The position numbers and the translations under genes are program-made. A model generated the notes under the pieces. That model made no database searches. It saw only the letters and a list, made by a program, of their open reading frames with translations, and was not told the origin of the DNA. 64,000 bases of DNA. It comes from Terriglobia bacterium (lineage in GTDB: Bacteria > Acidobacteriota > Terriglobia > JAJPHL01). The stretch is from assembly GCA_021325275.1 (NCBI GenBank), contig JAJPHL010000045.1, positions 1-64,000 on the forward strand, given 5' to 3'. Of the stretch, positions 1 to 6,509 are shown in pieces (positions within the stretch are counted from its first letter, which is position 1; each line of letters starts with the position of its first letter).

Positions 1-2
1 CT

Positions 3-272
3 GGATTGACCGGATCTGAGTTGGTGAACGACTTCGAACCGGTTGTATTTGCGACATATCCGCAAATCGCGCGGCTCAAAAAGCAACTCATGCGGTTGGG
101 CGCTACCCCGGCTCTGCTGAGCGGCAGCGGTTCGGCGGTCTACGGGTTGTGTGACAGCAGGCAGAGAGCGGAAAAGATCGCTCGGGGGTTGCGGGCGCGA
201 TTTCCGGAGTACGGCGTTTGGGTGGTGCGAACGGTGGGGGCGAGTGAAAGCTTGAGGATGCAGGGCGAGTGA
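3..272 (+). CDS. ispE: 4-diphosphocytidyl-2-C-methyl-D-erythritol kinase, C-terminal part
   Basis: Only the last ~90 residues lie in the window; the open frame runs in from the left edge, so this is truncated by the window, not by mutation. IspE phosphorylates CDP-methylerythritol in the cytosolic MEP isoprenoid pathway. The fragment has the IspE-type stretch NDFEPVVFATYPQI followed by the GHMP-kinase motif LSGSGSAVYG, the glycine-rich phosphate loop near the C terminus of the family. Its TGA overlaps or abuts the start of prs, so the two are probably co-transcribed, as is common in Acidobacteria and other phyla. Family identity is clear from the motif; nothing can be said of the N-terminal half. 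Confidence 0.88.
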   Translation, partial: GLTGSELVNDFEPVVFATYPQIARLKKQLMRLGATPALLSGSGSAVYGLCDSRQRAEKIARGLRARFPEYGVWVVRTVGASESLRMQGE

Positions 273-274
273 GC

Positions 275-1219
275 ATGCAAACCGATCGGCTGAAAATCTT
301 CACCGGCAACGCCAACCGGCCTTTGGCCGAGGAGATTTGCGCGCACTTGAACGTCCCGCTGGGGCAATGCTTGGTGAAGCGCTTCAGCGACGGTGAAGTT
401 TATCTCCAGATTCTGGAGAATGTGCGCGGCGCGGACGTTTTCGTGGTGCAGCCGACTTCAAACCCCGGCGACCGCCACTTGATGGAGTTGCTGTTGATGG
501 TCGACGCGTTGAAACGCGCCTCGGCGGAGCGAATCACGGCGGTGATGCCGTATTACGGTTACGCCCGGCAAGACCGCAAGGATAAGCCGCGCGTTCCGAT
601 TTCCTCGAAGCTGGTGGCGGATTTGTTGACCGCGGCCGGTGCGAACCGCGCGTTGACGATGGACTTGCACGCGCCGCAGATCCAGGGGTTTTTCAATATC
701 CCGGTGGATCATTTGTTCGCGACGCCGGTGCTCGTCGAGTATTTCCAGCGGCTGGCGCTGCCGGATTTGACGGTCGTATCGCCCGACGCGGGCGGCGTGG
801 AGAGAGCGCGATTCTTCGCCAAGAATCTCGCGGCGCCTCTCGCGATTGTCGATAAGCGGCGCGAGGAAGTGAACGTTGCGGAAGTGATGCACGTGATCGG
901 CGACGTGTCCGGCCGTACGGTTTTGATTGTCGACGATATTGTCGACACCGCCGGAACGCTGGTGAAGAACGCCGAAGCGTTGTTGCATCGCGGCGCGAAG
1001 AAAGTTTGGGCTACGGCGTCGCACGCGGTGCTTTCCGGGCCGTCGGTGCAGCGCGTGACGGAGTCGAAGTTGGAAGAGTTGGTGGTAACGAATTCGATTT
1101 TGCTGTCGCCAGAGGCCCGGCAGTGCAAAAAGATCAAGGCCTTGTCGATCGCGGAGCTGATGGCTCGGGCGATCCAATCGATTCATGAGGAAACTTCCGT
1201 CAGCAGGCTGTTCCTGTAG
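275..1219 (+). CDS. prs: ribose-phosphate pyrophosphokinase
   Basis: Makes PRPP from ribose-5-phosphate and ATP for nucleotide, histidine and tryptophan synthesis; cytosolic, usually hexameric. The 314-residue length is normal. The catalytic flexible-loop region (YYGYARQDRKDKPRVPIS) is intact, and the PRPP-binding loop VLIVDDIVDTAGT lies near residue 220. The ATG at 275 is preferred because it begins the conserved LKIFTGNAN start and has AGGG about 10 nt upstream. A GTG at 269 overlaps the ispE stop as GTGA and is a real alternative that would add two residues. First full gene of a housekeeping run (ispE-prs-rplY-pth-rpsF-rpsR-rplI) read in one direction. Confidence 0.95.
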   Translation: MQTDRLKIFTGNANRPLAEEICAHLNVPLGQCLVKRFSDGEVYLQILENVRGADVFVVQPTSNPGDRHLMELLLMVDALKRASAERITAVMPYYGYARQDRKDKPRVPISSKLVADLLTAAGANRALTMDLHAPQIQGFFNIPVDHLFATPVLVEYFQRLALPDLTVVSPDAGGVERARFFAKNLAAPLAIVDKRREEVNVAEVMHVIGDVSGRTVLIVDDIVDTAGTLVKNAEALLHRGAKKVWATASHAVLSGPSVQRVTESKLEELVVTNSILLSPEARQCKKIKALSIAELMARAIQSIHEETSVSRLFL

Positions 1220-1276
1220 ACGGCGCCCCTGCGACGGCAGGAGCAGTAGAAAAGAAGAACGAAGGAGAGGCATTTT

Positions 1277-1993
1277 ATGTCGCAAGCTACGATCAATTTG
1301 ACCGCCGAAACGCGCACCCCCGGCACCAAGAACGATGCGCGCCGCGTGCGCGCCGCCGGGCACGTGCCCGCGGTGTTGTATGGATTCGAGAAGACGCCGA
1401 TTTCTCTGGCGTGCGATCCCAAGCCGTTGTTGGTGGTGGTACATTCGGAATCGGGCCACAACCGCATTTTGAATTTGGCGGTGAAGGGCGGCGAAACCGC
1501 TTCGTGCGTGGTGCAGGATTGGCAAGTCGATCCGGTCAGCGACAAATTGCTGCATGTCGATCTGCGCCGCATCGATCTGGCGAAGAAATTGCGCGTCCGC
1601 ATCGCCGTCCATGCCGTGGGTGAATCCAAGGGCGTGAAGGTGCAAGGCGGAATCCTCGAGTTTGTGCAGCGCGAAGTGGAAGTGGAATGCTTGCCGCTCG
1701 ACATTCCTGAATTCATCGCCGCGGATGTCACCGAACTCGTAGTCGGCAAGGCGCTTCGCGTGCGCGATCTCGTGGTGGACTCGAAGCTGAAGCTGGTCGG
1801 CAATCCCGACCAGGTTGTGGCGCACGTAATCACCATCAAGGAAGAGGAAGTCAAGGCGCCGGAAGAAGCGGCTGCCGCGGCTGCCACGCCGGCCGAGCCC
1901 GAAGTCATCAAGAAGGGCAAGAAGGAAGAGGAAGGCGAGGAAGCTGCTGCGCCTGCCAAGCCCGAAGGCGGCAAGGGCGAGAAGAAGAAGTAA
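1277..1993 (+). CDS. rplY: 50S ribosomal protein L25 / general stress protein Ctc
   Basis: Binds 5S rRNA in the large subunit. At 238 residues it is the long two-domain (TL5/Ctc) form: an N-terminal 5S-binding L25 domain (roughly 1-95, with the typical GHVPAVLYG segment) and a C-terminal beta domain (about 100-190). A low-complexity tail rich in Glu, Lys and Ala follows from about residue 190. A strong Shine-Dalgarno stretch (AAGGAGAGG) precedes the ATG. It sits 57 nt after prs and 9 nt before pth, the usual prs-rplY-pth order, which supports co-expression. Confidence 0.94.
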   Translation: MSQATINLTAETRTPGTKNDARRVRAAGHVPAVLYGFEKTPISLACDPKPLLVVVHSESGHNRILNLAVKGGETASCVVQDWQVDPVSDKLLHVDLRRIDLAKKLRVRIAVHAVGESKGVKVQGGILEFVQREVEVECLPLDIPEFIAADVTELVVGKALRVRDLVVDSKLKLVGNPDQVVAHVITIKEEEVKAPEEAAAAAATPAEPEVIKKGKKEEEGEEAAAPAKPEGGKGEKKK

Positions 1994-2002
1994 CGGAGCG
2001 CC

Positions 2003-2644
2003 ATGTCGGCTCCCGATACGTCTTCTCCGCCGCAAGAGCGCGTGGTGGCTCCGCCGCCATTGTGGATTGTGGTGGGGCTGGGCAATCCCGGCGAGCAGTA
2101 CGCGGAAACGCCGCACAACCTGGGCTTTCGCGTGATTGCGAAACTGGGCGAGTCGGCGGGGATTCGCGTGAATCGTCCGGAAGCGAAGTCGCTCGTGGGC
2201 GTGGGAGAGATCGAAGGCCGCAAAGTGGTGCTGGCCACGCCGCTCACGTACATGAATTTGAGCGGCGGCGCGGTGCGCGAGTTGCTTAAGAAGTACGAAG
2301 CGGGTCGCGAAGCGTTGTTGCTGGTGTTCGATGAGTTGAGTTTGCCGTTCGGGTCCATCCGCATCCGCGAGCGCGGAAGCGCGGGAGGACACAACGGCGT
2401 GGATTCGGTGATCGACGGCGTGGAATCGCAGGAGTTCACCCGAATCCGGTTAGGAATCGCGCCCGACCATCCGGTGGCGCCGGAGCACAAAGCGGCATTC
2501 GTGCTGAAGGCGTTTCCGAAGGCGGCGAAGCCGCTGGTGGAAGAACTGGTGGATCGCGGGGCGGATGCAGTGCGCATGTTGTTGCGGGACGGCGTGGCCA
2601 AGGCGATGAATGAATTTAATCGCAGAGAGGCTGCCGAAAAATAG
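2003..2644 (+). CDS. pth: peptidyl-tRNA hydrolase
   Basis: Releases tRNA from peptidyl-tRNAs that drop off ribosomes. The bacterial Pth fold is recognised by VVGLGNPGEQYAETPHNLGF near the start (catalytic Asn and His), MNLSGGAV, and the DELSLPFG segment carrying the catalytic Asp, followed by GGHNG. The product of 213 residues is slightly long because about 20 Pro/Ser-rich residues precede the WIVVGLGNPG core; a later start cannot be excluded, although no other good one is obvious. It follows rplY by 9 nt and is probably translated from the same message. Confidence 0.94.
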   Translation: MSAPDTSSPPQERVVAPPPLWIVVGLGNPGEQYAETPHNLGFRVIAKLGESAGIRVNRPEAKSLVGVGEIEGRKVVLATPLTYMNLSGGAVRELLKKYEAGREALLLVFDELSLPFGSIRIRERGSAGGHNGVDSVIDGVESQEFTRIRLGIAPDHPVAPEHKAAFVLKAFPKAAKPLVEELVDRGADAVRMLLRDGVAKAMNEFNRREAAEK

Positions 2645-2731
2645 AATTTCCGGACTACCTCGGGATTGTCCCGAGAATCCATCTCGATCCCTGCGGGGAA
2701 TCGGGGTCCGGAGAAAAGCGAAAGGGAGCAG

Positions 2732-3148
2732 ATGCGGATTTACGAGATCATGTTCATCGTTCGTCCAGACGTAGTGGAAGAAGATCTGGACAAACTGATC
2801 GCCCAGTTCGACGGCATTGTGACGTCGACGGGCGGCAAAGTTCAAAAGGCCGAAAAGTGGGGCCGTCGACGGTTGGCGTATGAGGTCAAGCGCTGCCGCG
2901 AAGGTCAATACGTTCTCTTCACCATTGAGTGCGATCCGGCGACGGTGCGCGAATTCGAGCGCCGTTTGAAGGTGGTCGATTCGGTGGTGAAATTCCTGAC
3001 CGTTCGCGTGGACGAGGAATTGAAGCGTCTGGCGAAGATCAAAAAGAAGCGCGAAGCACGCGCCGCGCGGCGCCGCAAACCGGCCGCCGCAGCTCCGGCG
3101 CCTGCGGCAGCGCCCAGTTTACCCGCGGAAGCGATGGCAAAGGAATAA
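2732..3148 (+). CDS. rpsF: 30S ribosomal protein S6
   Basis: Small-subunit protein that pairs with S18 on 16S rRNA. Start set at the ATG at 2732 (MRIYEIMFIVRPD), which has AGGGAG 4-9 nt upstream; the frame is open further upstream to 2666, but that part does not resemble S6. The core S6 fold occupies about residues 1-95. A basic linker and then an Ala/Pro-rich tail fill out the 138 residues; such C-terminal tails are common in the family. It lies 9 nt before rpsR. The ssb gene often found between rpsF and rpsR is absent here. Confidence 0.93.
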   Translation: MRIYEIMFIVRPDVVEEDLDKLIAQFDGIVTSTGGKVQKAEKWGRRRLAYEVKRCREGQYVLFTIECDPATVREFERRLKVVDSVVKFLTVRVDEELKRLAKIKKKREARAARRRKPAAAAPAPAAAPSLPAEAMAKE

Positions 3149-3157
3149 GGAGAACAT

Positions 3158-3526
3158 ATGCCTGAAGGAAATTTTGGCGGTGGTGGTGGCGGATATCGTG
3201 GTGGCGATCGCGGCGGTGACCGCGGAGGAGACCGTGGCGGCGATCGCGGACGGCGTGGTCCCGGAGGCCCTGGTGGTCCCGGCGGCCCGGGCGGTCCTGG
3301 CGGCAAGAAGCAATATTTCCGCCGCAAGAAAGTTTGCAAGTTCTGTATCGAGAAGATCGACGACGTGAATTACAAGGACGTGAAACTTGTTTCGTCGTTC
3401 ATCGCCGAGCGCGGGCGCATCATGCCGCGCCGGATTACCGGCGTGTGCGCGCCGCATCAACGCCGCATTTGCGACGCTATCAAAAAGGCGCGGAACATTG
3501 CGTTGCTGCCGTTCTCGATCGAATAA
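3158..3526 (+). CDS. rpsR: 30S ribosomal protein S18 with Gly/Arg/Asp-rich N-terminal extension
   Basis: S18 binds S6 and 16S rRNA on the small-subunit platform. The conserved S18 core starts near residue 50 (KKQYFRRKKVCKFC) and runs to the end, including RGRIMPRRITG. Before it lies a ~48-residue low-complexity extension: a poly-Gly run, four GGDRG-type repeats, then a run of GPG repeats. The whole is 122 residues versus about 75-90 usually. The extension looks like an RGG-type RNA-binding or disordered segment. The ATG follows a clear AAGGAG site, and no later start codon lies before the core, so the extension appears genuinely encoded. Confidence 0.93.
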   Translation: MPEGNFGGGGGGYRGGDRGGDRGGDRGGDRGRRGPGGPGGPGGPGGPGGKKQYFRRKKVCKFCIEKIDDVNYKDVKLVSSFIAERGRIMPRRITGVCAPHQRRICDAIKKARNIALLPFSIE

Positions 3527-3556
3527 CTTTCCGACATCAGAAACAGGAGATCTGCA

Positions 3557-4006
3557 ATGGAAGTTTTACTGCGTCAAGATGTACACAATGTCGGCCATCG
3601 CGGCGATTTGGTGAAGGTAGCCGATGGTTTTGCGCGCAACTTTCTGTTGCCGCGCAAGCTCGCGGTGGCGGCGACTGAAGGCAATCGCAAGGTGGTCGAG
3701 CAGGAGAAGGCCGCCGCGGTGCGCCGTGAAGCCGTGGAACGCGGCGACGCCGAGAAGCTCGCGCAAATGCTTACCGGCATCACGGTGACGGTGTCGCGCA
3801 AGGCGGGCGAGGGCGATCAACTTTTTGGTTCGGTTACCGCCATTGATGTCGCCGATGCGCTCGCGGCCAAGGGCTATCAAGTGGACCGCCGCAAGATCCA
3901 ACTGGAGGATCCGATCAAACAGTTGGGCGAATTCCACGTCGCGGCGAAGTTGCACAAGGATGTCACCGCGCAGGTGACGGTCCAGGTGGTCAAGGAAGCC
4001 GAGTAG
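3557..4006 (+). CDS. rplI: 50S ribosomal protein L9
   Basis: Elongated large-subunit protein that binds 23S rRNA and helps frame maintenance. At 149 residues it has the standard length. It begins with the conserved MEVLLRQDVHNVGHRGDLV and FARNFLLPRKLA; the central connecting helix and C-terminal domain follow. A purine-rich site (AGGAGA) precedes the ATG. It ends the rpsF-rpsR-rplI cluster and is followed at once by a long hairpin (4009-4102) that may end the operon's transcript. Confidence 0.95.
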   Translation: MEVLLRQDVHNVGHRGDLVKVADGFARNFLLPRKLAVAATEGNRKVVEQEKAAAVRREAVERGDAEKLAQMLTGITVTVSRKAGEGDQLFGSVTAIDVADALAAKGYQVDRRKIQLEDPIKQLGEFHVAAKLHKDVTAQVTVQVVKEAE

Positions 4007-4008
4007 GG

Positions 4009-4102
4009 TTTCTCTGCGTCTCTGCGTTCTATGCGTTAAGAAAAACGTTCGCGATAGGGCCGACGGTTTTTTCAACGCAGAGAACGCAGAGGCGCAGAGA
4101 AG
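4009..4102. repeat. long intergenic hairpin built of 9-bp tandem units (copy A)
   Basis: Arms at about 4011-4037 and 4074-4101 are complementary over 27 bp with two mismatches. Each arm is three tandem 9-bp units of the form TCTCTGCGT/CTCTGCGTT. The ~36-nt loop contains GATAGGGCCGACGGTTTTTT, which recurs almost unchanged in copy B at 6377-6476. It lies right after rplI, so it may work as a terminator or transcript-end protector; a dispersed repeat element is the other reading. Confidence 0.8.
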
Positions 4103-4149
4103 AACAAGGTCGTCGCGATTAAGCCGTGCGTGTCGCGGTTTTTCAGCGG

Positions 4150-4155
4150 TATAAT
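4150..4155 (+). promoter_or_regulatory. perfect -10 box TATAAT ahead of the beta-propeller gene
   Basis: TATAAT lies 36-41 nt before the ATG at 4191. A GGAGG ribosome-binding site (4182-4186) sits between them at normal spacing. No convincing -35 box is visible 17 nt upstream, so only the -10 is claimed. Confidence 0.45.
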
Positions 4156-4190
4156 TCCACCAGTGTAATGCCAAGTTGGGTGGAGGACGC

Positions 4191-6377
4191 ATGCGTCTCC
4201 GGCGGCCGCCGATTTATTCGCTAGCATTCCTTTTACTTTTCCATTTCTCTGCGTCTGCGGGACGCGTCACCGCGATCTTCCGGGCGCCCCAGTTCGTCAA
4301 CGTTCGGCAAATGCTTCAAGATGCTGCCGGCAATGTGTACCTCGCCGGCGCTTACGTGATCCTTCCGTCGACGATGCCTCTACCTGATCAGGCGGTGGTC
4401 AGCAAGTTGTCGCCGGATGGCAAAGTGGTTTTCACAACCGTTTTCGGCGGCCTGCAAGGTCTAACGGATGCTACGGCAATCGCGCTTGCGCCCGATGGAT
4501 CGATTGTAGTCGTCGGCACGACCAGTTCTGCCAACTTTCCCATCACCCCAGACGCCGCGCAGACGCAACTCGCCGGCACAACGCTTGGTCCTGGCACAGG
4601 GTTTTTCGTGCGCCTCGACGCGAACGGCAACATCAAGTACGCGAGCTATCTGAATTCCGGCTCGCAAGGATTATCGCCGGCCTTCTTGGTCCTCGACCCC
4701 GCCGGCAACGCGTACGTGTCCGGCTCGGGGAATTTCACATCCACGCCCGGCGCGTTGCCGTCTGGATCGACGAGTAATCGCTGGATGGCAAAGATCGATA
4801 CGAGCGGCAAGCTTGTTTTCGGCACTGGACTTATCGGTGGCGCAATTGCGCTCGACGCATCCGGATCGATTTACGTCGCCGGAAGCGCGACGCCCGATCA
4901 ACCGCCGCCGCTGACTTCCGGAGCGTTTCAAACCCAGGTGAATGCCTACTCGTGCACCGGTAATGCCTTTGTCGGTTTCGCTTGCGCGTATCAATACGTC
5001 GTCAAGTTGGATGCGACCGCCAGCCATGTGATCTACGCGACGTGGCTCTCCGGAAGGTTTGGAGCGACGCCAACCAGCATGGCCGTGGACGGCGCAGGAA
5101 ATGTGATCGTCGCCGGAACCACGTTTTCGGCGGATTATCCGGTGACGCCCGGAGCGTATCAGCAAACGAATTACTCGAACCTCACGCCCTACGACAAAAC
5201 ATCGGTATTCGGCGGCCTTCCCATCGAATTCCCGGTGACTGGATATGTTACGAAGCTCAACGCGACGGGAACCGCGCTCCTGTTCTCGACTTTTTTGGGC
5301 GGCTCGGGATCTGACACGATTGGCACGCTTGCGACCGACGCGTCCGGCAACATTTACTTGGGCGGCGCGACGACGTCACCGGATTTTCCGGGATTGGACG
5401 TAGTGCCGGCAGCGTGCCGTCCCAGTTTCGTCTATCCCACAGCGTACGCCACTCGCCTCAGCGCGGATGGAAGCGCGCTCTCGGTGACGCAGCTTGCGAA
5501 TCGCTTGGCTTCCCTCAGCTACACGCCGCCCGTGTCTCCCGGACCTCTGGCACAAATCGCGCTCGATGGCGCGGGAAAAGCGAGCGCCGTGGTTTCCGGC
5601 AACGTTGCCGCGATGGATTTGCTGGCGGCGCCGGCACCGCTTGTTTGCGCGACCGACGCCGGCGATTACGCGCCGCTGACCACCATCGCGCCAGGACAAC
5701 TCTTGTCGCTCTTCGGTGAAGGAATCGGTCCAGAGGTGCCTGCGGCCCCTCCGTCGACGGCCGATTCGGTGCCCGTGGCGCTTGGCGGTGTCTCGGTGAC
5801 TTTCAATGGAACGGCCGCGCCGATTCTTTACGCCGCATCGGGACAAGTGAATGTGCAGGTGCCGTATGAAGTTGCGGGCCAGTCGAGCGTGACGATGCAG
5901 ATCAACTACACAGTCAACGGTTCCGGCACGCTAGCCTTCACAACGATGACCAGCCAGCCGAGCGTTTTCGTTTCAACGCCGGCTTTCGCCACATGCGGGA
6001 GCACCGAGACAAGCGGCGTGCTGCCGCTCGCGATCAACGGCGACTTTACGGTGAACAGTTGCGCGAACGCGGCGGTGCGCGGCAGCTCAATCTATCTGTT
6101 GTTGGACGGCCTGGGTTTGGCCGGCGGCACTCCGGTGACCGGTCTGCTCGCCCGCGCGGCGACGCCGCTGCCCACGGACTTCATTGCCTCAGCGAGTACG
6201 TCGGATGGGCGCAATGTTTCCGCGAACATTTCGATCACCGCCGACACGGGACAAATCAGCGGCGTGTGGCTCGCGAAGATCGATCTGCCCTCCAACGTCG
6301 CGTCGCCGTACACCATGATCGGTTTGATCGTCCACGGCGTTTCGGTCCGCGAGAAAATGATCATCTGGACGAAGTAG
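4191..6377 (+). CDS. secreted beta-propeller (SBBP-type) protein with Solibacter-type C-terminal domain
   Basis: Exported protein of 728 residues, function unknown. The signal peptide (RLRRPPIYSLAFLLLFHFSA) is followed by six or seven blades marked by D-x-x-G-N-x-Y-x-x-G repeats (for example DPAGNAYVSGS, DASGSIYVAGS, DASGNIYLGGA), typical of SBBP beta-propellers. Residues from about 500 on form the TIGR03437-type domain (PGQLLSLFGEGIGP, then YAASGQVNVQVPYEV), characteristic of Solibacter relatives. The ATG at 4191 has GGAGG five nt upstream; an in-frame TTG at 4176 is less likely. The gene is bracketed by two copies of the same hairpin element (4009-4102 and 6377-6476), which is unusual. Probably a surface or extracellular binding protein. 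Confidence 0.85.
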   Translation: MRLRRPPIYSLAFLLLFHFSASAGRVTAIFRAPQFVNVRQMLQDAAGNVYLAGAYVILPSTMPLPDQAVVSKLSPDGKVVFTTVFGGLQGLTDATAIALAPDGSIVVVGTTSSANFPITPDAAQTQLAGTTLGPGTGFFVRLDANGNIKYASYLNSGSQGLSPAFLVLDPAGNAYVSGSGNFTSTPGALPSGSTSNRWMAKIDTSGKLVFGTGLIGGAIALDASGSIYVAGSATPDQPPPLTSGAFQTQVNAYSCTGNAFVGFACAYQYVVKLDATASHVIYATWLSGRFGATPTSMAVDGAGNVIVAGTTFSADYPVTPGAYQQTNYSNLTPYDKTSVFGGLPIEFPVTGYVTKLNATGTALLFSTFLGGSGSDTIGTLATDASGNIYLGGATTSPDFPGLDVVPAACRPSFVYPTAYATRLSADGSALSVTQLANRLASLSYTPPVSPGPLAQIALDGAGKASAVVSGNVAAMDLLAAPAPLVCATDAGDYAPLTTIAPGQLLSLFGEGIGPEVPAAPPSTADSVPVALGGVSVTFNGTAAPILYAASGQVNVQVPYEVAGQSSVTMQINYTVNGSGTLAFTTMTSQPSVFVSTPAFATCGSTETSGVLPLAINGDFTVNSCANAAVRGSSIYLLLDGLGLAGGTPVTGLLARAATPLPTDFIASASTSDGRNVSANISITADTGQISGVWLAKIDLPSNVASPYTMIGLIVHGVSVREKMIIWTK

Positions 6378-6476
6378 GTTTCTCTGCGCCTCTGCGTTCT
6401 CTGCGTTTAAAAAACCTTTTGTGATAGGGCCGACGGTTTTTTTAAACGCAGAGAACGCAGAGACGCAGAGAAAACC
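6377..6476. repeat. long intergenic hairpin built of 9-bp tandem units (copy B)
   Basis: Arms 6377-6408 and 6444-6476 are almost perfectly complementary over about 32 bp. They consist of tandem CTCTGCGTT-like 9-mers. The loop shares GATAGGGCCGACGGTTTTTT with copy A in the same orientation, so the two are direct copies flanking the 4191-6377 gene. The left arm begins at the last base of that gene's stop codon. Confidence 0.82.
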
Positions 6477-6509
6477 AGCGCGGCAAGGCGTTGTGCTACG
6501 CTCTTCTTT

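Noticed and set aside
458-2392. Long minus-strand open frame over prs, rplY and pth
   Set aside because: Shadow frame: the plus-strand genes here are clear housekeeping families, and the minus-strand product is an Arg/His-rich artefact of high GC.
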